Of a DNA stretch of 64,000 nucleotides, positions 1-8,068 are shown in pieces. Source of the stretch: Tepidimicrobium xylanilyticum (lineage in GTDB: Bacteria > Bacillota > Clostridia > Tissierellales > Tepidimicrobiaceae); contig NZ_FNNG01000001.1 in assembly GCF_900106765.1 (NCBI RefSeq), positions 127,774 to 191,773 on the forward strand, written 5' to 3'. The notes beneath the pieces are model-generated. The model made no database searches, was not told the DNA's origin, and saw only the letters and a program-made list of their open reading frames with translations. Numbering within the stretch: position 1 is the stretch's first letter; every line of letters starts with the position of its first letter. The position numbers were made by a program, and so were the translations under genes.

Positions 1-667
1 CTATCATTATTACATCTGCCTCAAAATCTGAAGTATCTTCAGTTACCTTTAGACCCGCTTCTCTCAATGCATATTCTAATACAATTCTTGGACTGCTTAC
101 TGCAGAATGGTAGCCAGCTAATATTGGTTTTTCTATATTTTTTGCATACTCAATTAATTCTTCAAAAGTATCATATTCAGCATCAATATCTGCAACTACA
201 GATACTCCTCCACTTTGAATAGGGCATAATATACTACAATCTAAACCTTGGTCAATACCAGTCATAAAAGCTGTACTAGAACTAAAAGCAACATCCAAAT
301 GCCCTTGCGACATAAGCGTTACATTTTCAGAACCACTACCACCAAGAATGAAATTCACAATTGCAATAACTTCCCCATCTTTAACCAATTCCAATTTGCT
401 ATCAGTTATTGGTCTTAAGTGTACAGGGTTATTTTTAAATAGTTCTGATGCCTCAAAAGCCATATGTGGATTTGCAGTATGTAAATCTTTCCCCCAAGCA
501 ACATTTATTTCAGGAATTTCCACATCAGCTTTATCTGCTTTATTTTCTCCAGATTCATTAGCTAATTCTACATTATCACTATCATTTGATGCTTCTTTGC
601 TAGTACAACCTGCAGATGCACCAACTATAAGCACAGCTACTAAAAACAGCAAAAGAATTCTTTTCAT
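1..667 (-). CDS. ABC transporter substrate-binding lipoprotein, 3' end cut by window edge
   Basis: Only the N-terminal 222 or so residues are present; the gene runs off position 1. The ATG at 667 follows a GAAAGGAG-type ribosome binding site. The product starts with a lipoprotein signal peptide (KR, then a hydrophobic stretch, then A-S-A-G-C with the lipidated Cys at about residue 21) and an acidic, Asn/Ser-rich linker. The mature part (INVAWG, later VAFSSSTAFMTGIDQGLD and a YDTFEELIEYAK segment) resembles NMT1/TauA-type periplasmic-binding proteins of nitrate/sulfonate/thiamine-precursor ABC importers. The partner permease and ATPase are not in the window and may lie beyond position 1. The substrate cannot be told. 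The fold assignment is by pattern recognition only. Confidence 0.7.
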   Translation of the reverse strand, partial: MKRILLLFLVAVLIVGASAGCTSKEASNDSDNVELANESGENKADKADVEIPEINVAWGKDLHTANPHMAFEASELFKNNPVHLRPITDSKLELVKDGEVIAIVNFILGGSGSENVTLMSQGHLDVAFSSSTAFMTGIDQGLDCSILCPIQSGGVSVVADIDAEYDTFEELIEYAKNIEKPILAGYHSAVSSPRIVLEYALREAGLKVTEDTSDFEADVIMI

Positions 668-907
668 GTAAATTCTCCTTTCGACTATAATTTCATTAAA
701 TAAAATTCAATGATTATTAATTGATAGTTAAATCATCTACAATATTTGACATAAAAGATGATTTTACTACATACGCTTTTTTACATCAGATAAAATTTTA
801 TCACTGTAAAATATCTATTTCCAATTGTAAATACTTATGTTTAAAAGTTTGTTATAAAATTAATTAATAGTTGAAGATAGTAATTGTTGGAAACATTATT
901 TTATCAA

Positions 908-942
908 ATAAAAGAAGCATGGAAATTAACCATGCTTTTTTA
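908..942 (-). terminator. Rho-independent terminator after the 943-1590 gene
   Basis: AGCATGG and CCATGCT arms (916-922 and 930-936) with a 7-base loop. T-rich flanks lie on both sides, so it may work in both directions; the plus-strand T-run is the better one. A very similar hairpin lies at 4627-4648. Confidence 0.6.
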
Positions 943-1590
943 TTATCTAGTCATTACCCATACAGAACCATCTGGCATCCTTCGCAAATATCCAGGCATT
1001 CTTTCAAGGATTTCTCCGGTTTCAGCATCCCTAATGATTATTTCTTCACGATAATGTGGGTCTTCTATCCATTTTGATGTGTATATTTTCCCATCATTTT
1101 GGAAGTTTAAGAACTCATTTTCTTCAAATTGAATATGCTTTTCTTTGGGCCATAAAAAATCAATTGTATCATTTTGAATATCATACTTAACTAAGACAAA
1201 AGGAGAAACTTCTAATCGAAGGTTTATCATATCTCCCACCTTTGAAAAGGGCATTTCTGTGATAATTTCCACACTGGAACAATCCGGTTTAAAAATAAAC
1301 ACCTGAATAACTTCTTTATTAAAATCGTAGCGAATTATTCCAAATGAATTATCTTTATATTCATAAACTGGTCTTTCTAAAAATACATTTTTTTCTTGCT
1401 TAATCGGCTCAAAAACATTGCCAGATGGATATTCAAAAAAATACAATCTCGTACCTGGGTACTCGCCTTTAAAACATGGTACTTCATATGCCTCTGAACA
1501 TGGAGTCAACTGTGCATAATACCAAGAATCCGTTCCTTCTACTCCTTCAGGGTATGTATCTTCAAACCCTTTAAATATCTTAAAAATCAT
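943..1590 (-). CDS. hypothetical protein, 215 aa, cytoplasmic
   Basis: I do not recognise a family. The ATG at 1590 is preceded by GAGGAGG at a good distance, so the gene is probably real. The product has no signal peptide or membrane segment. It is rich in aromatic and charged residues with alternating short beta-like stretches (SWYYAQL, TRLYFFEYPSG, IRYDFNKEVIQVFIF, SPFVLVKYDIQNDTIDFLW). The end, GEILERMPGYLRRMPDGSVWV, resembles one blade of a beta-propeller-like repeat. It stands alone between a lipoprotein gene and a VanZ-like gene and ends in a clear terminator, so it is probably monocistronic. Function unknown. Confidence 0.6.
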   Translation of the reverse strand: MIFKIFKGFEDTYPEGVEGTDSWYYAQLTPCSEAYEVPCFKGEYPGTRLYFFEYPSGNVFEPIKQEKNVFLERPVYEYKDNSFGIIRYDFNKEVIQVFIFKPDCSSVEIITEMPFSKVGDMINLRLEVSPFVLVKYDIQNDTIDFLWPKEKHIQFEENEFLNFQNDGKIYTSKWIEDPHYREEIIIRDAETGEILERMPGYLRRMPDGSVWVMTR

Positions 1591-1711
1591 AGTCCTTGAT
1601 ACCTCCTCTATACATCCCTTATTTTGCTACAACTTAATTTATATCTATGTTTAGGTAAATCTTCAGCATAAAAAAATTGATTTTACTATGGTCATTCATA
1701 TAGTAGCTTAT

Positions 1712-2037
1712 TTATGTATCAAATTGCAATAATAAAGTATCCGATTTATCTTTATCGTAAATAGCAATTGTAAAATTGAAACAATACCGATTTAATAAAT
1801 CAGTATCATCTTTCGCATCTTTAATCTCACTATATCTGTCTATAAAAAATAACAGCAACTATATCTCTTTGGAAAAATTGCTTCTCCTCCATCATCCGTC
1901 AAATATTAATCGATAGACTTCCATGGACTTTTTTTGCCATATACAACAATATTCAAATTTTCAGATAAGGGTAACCTATTTCATTTGATAAATCTATGCC
2001 TCTTCCTACTAATTAGGTATATAGATGTTTTATAATT
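1712..2037 (-). pseudogene. probable decayed coding sequence
   Basis: This gene-free stretch (1591-2036) holds short protein-like pieces on the minus strand in several frames. The last is a 48-codon open piece ending at a TAA at 1712-1714 (it reads ...DRYSEIKDAKDD... then NRYCFNFTIAIYDKDKSD...). Upstream are pieces containing FFQRDIVAVIFYRQI, LTDDGGEAIFPKRY and GIDLSNEIGYPYL. They are separated by stops and frame changes, as expected for a gene broken by several indels. No ribosome binding site or intact start is seen. The parent family is not recognised. The rest of 1591-1711 shows only the ribosome binding site of the upstream gene. Confidence 0.3.
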
Positions 2038-2510
2038 CATTTAAATACAATATTACTTATTTTTAAAAAAGCTAGGTATAATGTAAAACCGATAATAGCA
2101 CCAATTGTATTTAATAGTATATCATCAATATCAAATGCTCCTAAGACTGTTATTAACTGTATAACTTCTATGATTAATGAGAATGTGGTTGCAAAGATAG
2201 TTATAAAATATATATTTTTTCCCTTATTAGATATAATAGGTAATAAGAAACCCATTGGTACAAAAGCGATAATATTGTACATTAAAACTTTTATATAATA
2301 ACTATCAAATGTCAATATATCCCTTGTAATCGTTCTAAATGGTATTAAATTTGCTGTTCTAATATTTCTATATACTAAACCAAAATTCCAAGATACTAAT
2401 ATTTCCTTAATTAAAACCCTTGGATATTTAAATATAATCAATATTAAAAGGATTAGACAATAAATTATAAATAATAATGTTATCAGTTTTATCATACCTT
2501 TTTTATCCAT
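2037..2510 (-). CDS. VanZ-like membrane protein
   Basis: A 157-aa integral membrane protein with four to five hydrophobic segments. VanZ-family hallmarks are visible: an NLIPF motif after the first helix, NIIAFVPMGFLLP in the second, and a late helix with SLIIEVIQL followed by FDIDDILLNTIGAIIGF. VanZ proteins are small membrane proteins; the founding member gives low-level teicoplanin resistance, but most chromosomal homologues have no known role. No van genes are nearby, so a resistance role should not be assumed. It is followed closely by the 2593 gene on the same strand but separated by about 80 bases with no evident terminator. Confidence 0.8.
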   Translation of the reverse strand: MDKKGMIKLITLLFIIYCLILLILIIFKYPRVLIKEILVSWNFGLVYRNIRTANLIPFRTITRDILTFDSYYIKVLMYNIIAFVPMGFLLPIISNKGKNIYFITIFATTFSLIIEVIQLITVLGAFDIDDILLNTIGAIIGFTLYLAFLKISNIVFK

Positions 2511-2592
2511 ATTATTAACTCCTACTTCTAATAACGGGGCCTGCCAATGCTTATTATTTTACTTAAACAACATAATCATATTAGTGATAAAT

Positions 2593-3882
2593 TTAATCAT
2601 GTACAAGACTAAAATACTCTACAAATCCATGTATCAAATCCACCACTACAATATAATTTCCGTCTTTGTCACCATAAGTTTCATGTTTATCTTCTTCATA
2701 TAAACTTGGATATAAATCTGATATCTTTATTAATTCGATCTCTTCATCTACATATCTTTTAACAAAGTCCTTTGCTAATTCTAAAGCTTTAGTTTGACTT
2801 ATTGGGTTTTCCTCTAAGTCATACCAATAGTTTTTAATGTGGTATCTTATTAATTTGCCATTCTTGTCAAACTCTGCCTCTATCTTTATGGAGATCTCTT
2901 CTTCATTTCTCATATTTCTTAAAAATAAAAAACTAGTATTCTGCACAGGAACCTTGTAGGTAAAGATTTCTCTCTCAATAAAAATATTCTCTGGTACATA
3001 GTTATCTAATATATCGTTAAGCACTCTTATTTCTCTTTTATAATTATTCTTATCATCTTCTACAAAGTCATTATCATCATCAATTTTATTAAAAGAACCT
3101 AATACCTTTTGTACTTCATTATATATTTTTGTATACGAATCCAGAGTTTCAGGACAAAATTGGAAATCCCTTCCAAACAATGCTTCGATATATTTTCCAT
3201 CGCTATAATAAAGCACATAATTACCTTTATATGGTAATTCAGCTACTGTTGAATAATCACTGCACCTTATTTCAAATACTGGATCAAAGGATTCATGTCC
3301 ATCTTCTATAAACTTCTCAACAGATTTCTTGTCATATACATACAGTATTCCATCCTTAGTTTCAATTATTGTTTCATTTTCCCACGAATTAGGAAAGCTT
3401 AATGTATATCCATATTCTTCATTAAAATACAAAAATGTATCCTCAATTTTTGCCTTTTTTGAAAAAACACCAATTATTATATTATGATTTTTATCATCCC
3501 ATTGTACCGTTTTTCCTATACTTTCTGCAAGAAATCTAACTGGTACAAATATTTCCTCTTCCTTCATAAAAGTTTCTACATCCAATTCTAGTTCTTTTTC
3601 GTTTAATTTAACCTTATTAGAATTTAAAATAAATTCTATATTCACATTATCCTTTATCACATTTACTACCATATCTTTTTCATTAAATTCTACTGCCAAA
3701 TCTAAACACTCTGAAATAGAGTCAATAGGTACCAAAACCCTGTTATGCTTCAATACCGTAACAATATCTAAAGCTATACCATCCACAATTACATTAATTA
3801 TATTACTTTCTGCTTGGGCTGGAATGGTAAAAATCATTATACACATTAATATAAATATTAAATATAGATTAGCTTTTTTCAA
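2593..3882 (-). CDS. secreted protein with copper-amine-oxidase N-terminal (stalk) domain
   Basis: The start is set at the TTG at 3882, seven bases after GAGGTGAT. The longer frame to 3915 would place the ribosome binding site inside the gene. The N-terminus KKANLYLIFIL...IPAQA is a cleavable signal peptide. Residues of about 25-145 match the copper amine oxidase N1-like beta domain common in Clostridia surface proteins: IIVDG/VLVPIDSISE, then IFVPVRFLAESIGKTVQWDD. That domain is a structural module and gives no oxidase activity. The C-terminal part (ISQTKALELAKDFVKRYV, GNYIVVVDLIHGFVEY) looks like a PepSY/YcdB-type repeat. Probably exported; ligand and role unknown. Confidence 0.75.
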   Translation of the reverse strand: MKKANLYLIFILMCIMIFTIPAQAESNIINVIVDGIALDIVTVLKHNRVLVPIDSISECLDLAVEFNEKDMVVNVIKDNVNIEFILNSNKVKLNEKELELDVETFMKEEEIFVPVRFLAESIGKTVQWDDKNHNIIIGVFSKKAKIEDTFLYFNEEYGYTLSFPNSWENETIIETKDGILYVYDKKSVEKFIEDGHESFDPVFEIRCSDYSTVAELPYKGNYVLYYSDGKYIEALFGRDFQFCPETLDSYTKIYNEVQKVLGSFNKIDDDNDFVEDDKNNYKREIRVLNDILDNYVPENIFIEREIFTYKVPVQNTSFLFLRNMRNEEEISIKIEAEFDKNGKLIRYHIKNYWYDLEENPISQTKALELAKDFVKRYVDEEIELIKISDLYPSLYEEDKHETYGDKDGNYIVVVDLIHGFVEYFSLVHD

Positions 3883-4088
3883 ATTTCTCATCACCTCAAG
3901 TAGAAATTTTATCACAGTATTTAGATAAATTCGTTACAAATTAGTTAAAAATATGATAAGGATCAAGTCAACAGCACAGTTCTCCAAGTTTTGTTTTTCT
4001 TATTGATACATATTGCAAATCCTCTAAAATATCATTCTCACTCTTATTTGCTCTGCACTATTTCTTCAAAATGTAATTCAATTAATCT

Positions 4089-4523
4089 TCACTTTTTTAA
4101 AAAAGTATTAATTTCTGATTCGCCTATAACCTCTATCCCATTTTTGGTCAACAGTTCTGCAGTTATTCCATTGCCATCTGTCAATCTACCAGAAAATGTC
4201 CCATCATATATTTTGCCATATCCACAGGAAGGACTTCTTTCCTTTAAAATAGCCAGTTTACAATTATAGAGTTTAGCAAGTTTTAATACTTCCTCTGCTC
4301 CTCTTTTATAATTATCGGTTACATCTTTCCCATTTTTAGTAGTTATCCTATTCCCCATTATCTCTGCAGGCTCCCTTGGAGTTGAAAGGCCGCCAAATAT
4401 TTCTGGGCATATGGGAATTAAGTTATATTTATCTTTTAGAGAATCTATTTTTTCTACAAGTTTACTTCCTCCGTCATACCTACAATTTACTCCTAATAAA
4501 CAAGCACTGATTAGAATATTCAT
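4089..4523 (-). CDS. DUF523 family protein (TudS-like)
   Basis: The start at 4523 follows AAAGGAGG by eight bases; the frame continues upstream to 4544 without need. The 144-aa product has the family signature ISACLLGVNCRYDG near the N-terminus, CPEIFGGLSTPREPAEI in the middle and SPSCGYGKIYDGTFSG later. The three cysteines in SACLLG, ICPE and SPSCGYG are those known to bind a [4Fe-4S] cluster in the DUF523 member TudS, a thiouracil desulfidase; all are present here. Whether this protein acts on thiouracil is inference. It sits alone, with no evident partner. Confidence 0.8.
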   Translation of the reverse strand: MNILISACLLGVNCRYDGGSKLVEKIDSLKDKYNLIPICPEIFGGLSTPREPAEIMGNRITTKNGKDVTDNYKRGAEEVLKLAKLYNCKLAILKERSPSCGYGKIYDGTFSGRLTDGNGITAELLTKNGIEVIGESEINTFLKK

Positions 4524-4618
4524 ATTTTCTGCCTCCTTTTGCATTATTAAATAAAACTTCCTTTATATGTATGATACATTGTCATGTTAGTATGGTCAAT
4601 CAACTTTACATTATTTAC

Positions 4619-4648
4619 AAAAAAAAAGCATGGAAGATAAACCATGCT
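4619..4648 (-). terminator. terminator of the cellobiose PTS operon
   Basis: Minus-strand hairpin AGCATGG/CCATGCT (arms 4627-4633 and 4642-4648) followed by nine T residues, placed about 45 bases after the last gene of the operon. Confidence 0.8.
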
Positions 4649-4691
4649 GTAAATTAAATAGCTGATAGTTATGGTTTTGCTTGTAATGCTA

Positions 4692-6041
4692 TTAACTATT
4701 TTTTTCCTTTTCTATTTTTTCAATTGAATCCTTGAATTGTGGTAGATAATCCTTATGCGCTATTAACATCTCATCTAATAATTTTTTAGCGATATTACCT
4801 GCCGGAACTAATGGATTGATAGTAAATGCTTGCAAGGCTGCACCATAATCTCCTGTAACTGCTGCCTCAATGGTTAACTCCTCCATTGCCTTCATCAATT
4901 GGAGATAGCCTCTTGCTGCAGCATTTAATTTCCCAAAAGCAATTGGTTTTGGACCTGCTGCCGTCATGACGCTACTTACTTCTACTGCAACATCATCTGG
5001 CAAATCTGGCAATGCACCATTGTTTCTTGTACTAACAACCATTATATTCTGCTTATCGTTGTAAATAGAGCTTATTGTTTCACAGGCTGCATCTGAATAA
5101 TGTGCACCACCACGTTTTGAAAGCTGTTCTGGTTTTTCCTTAAGATCTGAGTCTTTATATAGTTCAAATAGTTCTCTTTCTACATCTTTAACTACTTCTG
5201 CCCTCGTTTCTCCTTTTTGATAGGACTCTATTGCATTTTTAAGCATATCATCCTGAAGGTAATAAAACCTATGATAGGTACATGGCAGCATACCTAAGTG
5301 ACGAATTTGCTCTTCTAGAAACGGAATATTACGAATATTTTCTACTACTTGTTTATTTTCCTTAAACATTAAATCCATTATGTCTTCAGTAATTTCATTG
5401 CCTTTCTTATCGTAAACTTTGTGCCAATGAAAATGATTTAGTCCTCCAAATAAAAATATCAAATCTTCTGGTCTTTTACCAAGCAACTCCGATTCTCTCA
5501 TCATATGAATAATTGGCACATTACATAATCCCACTACTTTATCAAAACTACCATATCTCAATACTGCTTCCGTAATCATACCTGATGGATTAGCAAAATT
5601 AATTAGCCACGCATCTGGACATAGCTCTTTCATTTCTTCAATTATTTCCAAAACAACTGGTATAGTTCTAAAAGCTTTAAACATTCCACCTGCCCCATTC
5701 GTTTCCTGTCCTAAAATTCCATAGCTTAAAGGTATCCTTTCATCTTTAATCCTTGCATCTAGCATACCAACTCTAAATTGAGTTGTTACAAAATCTGCGT
5801 CTTTTAAAGCTTCCTGTCTATCCAGTGTTAAATATACTTTCCAATCTAAACCTGCATCTTTTACCATGCGTTTAGCTAAATCTCCAACTACCTCTAGTTT
5901 TTCTTTCCCTTCCTCAATATCTACCAACCAAATTTCCCTTATTGGTATTTCGTCTTTTCTTTTAATAAAGCCTTCAATGAGTTCTGGAGTATAACTTGAA
6001 CCTCCACCTATTGTTACAATTTTTATTCCTTTACCCATCAT
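4692..6041 (-). CDS. celF: 6-phospho-beta-glucosidase, GH4 family
   Basis: A 449-aa glycoside hydrolase family 4 enzyme. It would hydrolyse intracellular cellobiose-6-phosphate (or other phospho-beta-glucosides) delivered by the PTS encoded just upstream. GH4 enzymes use NAD+ and a divalent metal in a redox-elimination mechanism. The N-terminal Rossmann motif (IVTIGGGSSYTPELIEG), the INFANPSGMITEAV stretch and the metal-binding GLCNVPI (Cys) followed by GLNHFHW (His) are all present. Two start codons are adjacent (6041 and 6038); either suits the GGGGG ribosome binding site. It is the last gene of the operon and is followed by a strong terminator. Close relatives are named LicH, ChbF or CelF; the exact sugar is inferred from context. 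Confidence 0.9.
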   Translation of the reverse strand: MMGKGIKIVTIGGGSSYTPELIEGFIKRKDEIPIREIWLVDIEEGKEKLEVVGDLAKRMVKDAGLDWKVYLTLDRQEALKDADFVTTQFRVGMLDARIKDERIPLSYGILGQETNGAGGMFKAFRTIPVVLEIIEEMKELCPDAWLINFANPSGMITEAVLRYGSFDKVVGLCNVPIIHMMRESELLGKRPEDLIFLFGGLNHFHWHKVYDKKGNEITEDIMDLMFKENKQVVENIRNIPFLEEQIRHLGMLPCTYHRFYYLQDDMLKNAIESYQKGETRAEVVKDVERELFELYKDSDLKEKPEQLSKRGGAHYSDAACETISSIYNDKQNIMVVSTRNNGALPDLPDDVAVEVSSVMTAAGPKPIAFGKLNAAARGYLQLMKAMEELTIEAAVTGDYGAALQAFTINPLVPAGNIAKKLLDEMLIAHKDYLPQFKDSIEKIEKEKNS

Positions 6042-6051
6042 AATTCCCCCT

Positions 6052-6372
6052 TTACTTTTTGAAATTATTTATTTCCTCTTGCATATATATTATTTCTTGT
6101 ATTAAATCATTAGCTAGTATCGACGTCATTAGATGATCTTGAGCATGTATAAATAAAATATTAACTTCAATTTTATCGCCATTTGCTTCCTTCTGAATCA
6201 ATTGTGTCTGTATTTTATGTGCTTTAAGTATTTCTTCTCTAGCAATGGCGATTTTTTCATTTGCTTGATCTATTTTCCCTTCTTTTGCAAGTTTCAATGC
6301 TTCAAAAGAATGGCTTCTAGCAGAACCTGAATTGGATATTAATTCGAATGCTAACTGTTCCAATTTATCCAT
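6052..6372 (-). CDS. celC: PTS lactose/cellobiose-type IIA component
   Basis: The 106-aa product is a helical cytoplasmic phosphocarrier that takes phosphate from HPr and passes it to the IIB protein. The family motif HAQDH is at residues 76-80: His76 is the expected phosphorylation site and Asp79 the metal ligand of the trimer. Length is normal for the family. AGGAGG lies just upstream of the ATG. It lies 10 bases before the phospho-glucosidase and 33 after the IIC gene, so the genes are co-transcribed. Confidence 0.92.
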   Translation of the reverse strand: MDKLEQLAFELISNSGSARSHSFEALKLAKEGKIDQANEKIAIAREEILKAHKIQTQLIQKEANGDKIEVNILFIHAQDHLMTSILANDLIQEIIYMQEEINNFKK

Positions 6373-6405
6373 AGATGTACCTCCTATTTAGTATAAACTT
6401 CTAAT

Positions 6406-7728
6406 TTATGCTATTGACTCTCCACCTTTTTCTTCTTCTAACAATTTCTTTTCATATGACTTAAAGAATGGATAATAAATTATCATATCAATTACAATTA
6501 ACAATACCACTAGTACAAATGCTTTCCAATCCATAGTAGAAAGTGCTAACCCTAAAGGAGCAGGAGTTGTCCAAGGAGCTTGAACAAAAACCTTCTCTAT
6601 TAGCCCTACCTTCATAGCAGTATAACAAATTAGGTTATTAACCATAGGTGCTGTTATAAGAGGTATCATTAATATCGGATTAAGTATTATAGGTGCACCA
6701 AATAATACTGGCTCATTAATATTAAATAATCCGGGCAAAATACCAAGTTTTCCTACTGTCTTTAGATGAGATGATTTACTTCTAAGCATTAATAATGTTA
6801 AACCTAAAGTTGCTCCCGAACCTCCTAAATGGCCTGAAAAAGCCCATAATGGTTCTGTAAATATATGTGGTAAAGATTCACCAGCAGCTTTTGCTGCAGC
6901 ATTTGCCAAAATATTAGACATAAAAACCGGAGTAACAATAGGATTTAGCGCTGCACCATGAACACCAATAGACCACAAAAGATGTCTAAGCATTGTCATA
7001 ATCAGCACAAACCATATAGTGTCAGCACCTTTCAATGCTGGAGTTAATACTGACATAATTGTTTCTGGAATATTTTTTCCTACTGTACCAATTAAAATTA
7101 AATTTATAGCATAAAATAGAATTACATTTATAATCATTGGAATTAATCCACTAAATGATGCTGCTACTGCAGGTGGAACTCCTTCAGGCATTTTGATAGT
7201 TATTCCTTTTTTCAATAAGCCCTTTGTAATTTCCACTGTTATTAACCCAACAATCATAGCTGTAAAAAGCCCTTTTGCATCTAAATAAGTTGTAGGTATC
7301 ATACCATCTTTTGAAGGAGCCGCAACTAGTAAAAAAACTACTCCTGCAATAATTCCACTAGCTAAAGGATTCGTGCCATATTCTTCCTCATAATGTTTGC
7401 CCAAACTATAACCTATAGCAAAAGCAACGAAAAGTGCCATTATTGCCATAGTCATTTTAAAAGGAGTTAACACCACTTCTGTATTTGTTTTAGCCCAATT
7501 ATACCAAGCTAATAGAAATTTATTAAAAAAGTTAGTCGGTTTTATCATTTCAGGATCTACCGGGGGAGATGCTATTATTAAACTTATACCACCAATAATG
7601 GTCAAAGGTATTGTACTCATAAGTCCACTCATAATAGCTTTTAAATGTTTCTGTTCAGAAATTTTAGTAGAAACTGGCAAAAGCCTATCTTCTACAATTT
7701 TACTAAATTTGCTATTTTGATTACTCAT
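6406..7728 (-). CDS. celB: PTS cellobiose-type IIC permease
   Basis: A 440-aa polytopic membrane protein, the sugar-translocating subunit of a cellobiose/diacetylchitobiose-type PTS. Around ten hydrophobic segments are seen. Family features include the N-terminal LPVSTKISEQKHLKAIMSGLM, GIIAGVVFLLVA, the HLGGSGATLGL stretch, and LPGLFNINEPVLFGAPIILNP, where the NEP triplet is the conserved sugar-binding loop of IIC proteins. The ribosome binding site GGAGGAAGG precedes the ATG. Substrate (cellobiose versus another beta-glucoside) is inferred from the GH4 gene in the same operon. Confidence 0.92.
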   Translation of the reverse strand: MSNQNSKFSKIVEDRLLPVSTKISEQKHLKAIMSGLMSTIPLTIIGGISLIIASPPVDPEMIKPTNFFNKFLLAWYNWAKTNTEVVLTPFKMTMAIMALFVAFAIGYSLGKHYEEEYGTNPLASGIIAGVVFLLVAAPSKDGMIPTTYLDAKGLFTAMIVGLITVEITKGLLKKGITIKMPEGVPPAVAASFSGLIPMIINVILFYAINLILIGTVGKNIPETIMSVLTPALKGADTIWFVLIMTMLRHLLWSIGVHGAALNPIVTPVFMSNILANAAAKAAGESLPHIFTEPLWAFSGHLGGSGATLGLTLLMLRSKSSHLKTVGKLGILPGLFNINEPVLFGAPIILNPILMIPLITAPMVNNLICYTAMKVGLIEKVFVQAPWTTPAPLGLALSTMDWKAFVLVVLLIVIDMIIYYPFFKSYEKKLLEEEKGGESIA

Positions 7729-7743
7729 TATATTCCTTCCTCC

Positions 7744-8055
7744 CTATTTTTTATTTTCATATAGTTCCTTTGCAAAGTCTAATATTTTTTCCCCATTCGC
7801 CAGCCCATAGTCAGCAGTATTTATGGTTTCCACTGGTATGTTATACTCTCTAGCTATTTTTTCAAATTCATCCTTTTTAAATCTAATTTGCGGTCCCAAA
7901 AGTACTACATCATATTTTTTAAATTCATCTTCGAACCTCTCTGCTGGCTTTGCTTCTATAATCCAATCTTGTTCATCAGGCCCTAAGGCCTTTTTCATCT
8001 TATTCACCACTAAACTAGTTGACATTCCTGCAGCACATACTAATAAGATTTTCAT
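7744..8055 (-). CDS. celA: PTS cellobiose-type IIB component
   Basis: A 103-aa phosphocarrier. The active-site loop LLVCAAGMSTSLVV carries the phosphorylated Cys7, typical of lactose/cellobiose IIB proteins. It receives phosphate from the IIA protein and phosphorylates the sugar as it passes through the IIC protein. It is the first structural gene after the regulator (13 bases downstream) and 15 bases before IIC. GGGAGG precedes the ATG. Confidence 0.93.
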   Translation of the reverse strand: MKILLVCAAGMSTSLVVNKMKKALGPDEQDWIIEAKPAERFEDEFKKYDVVLLGPQIRFKKDEFEKIAREYNIPVETINTADYGLANGEKILDFAKELYENKK

Positions 8056-8068
8056 ACTACTTTCCTCC

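Noticed and set aside
3916-4088. Short minus-strand protein-like pieces (around NDILEDLQYVSIRKTKLGE)
   Set aside because: Too short and broken for a gene call; could be a decayed tail but no family is recognised.
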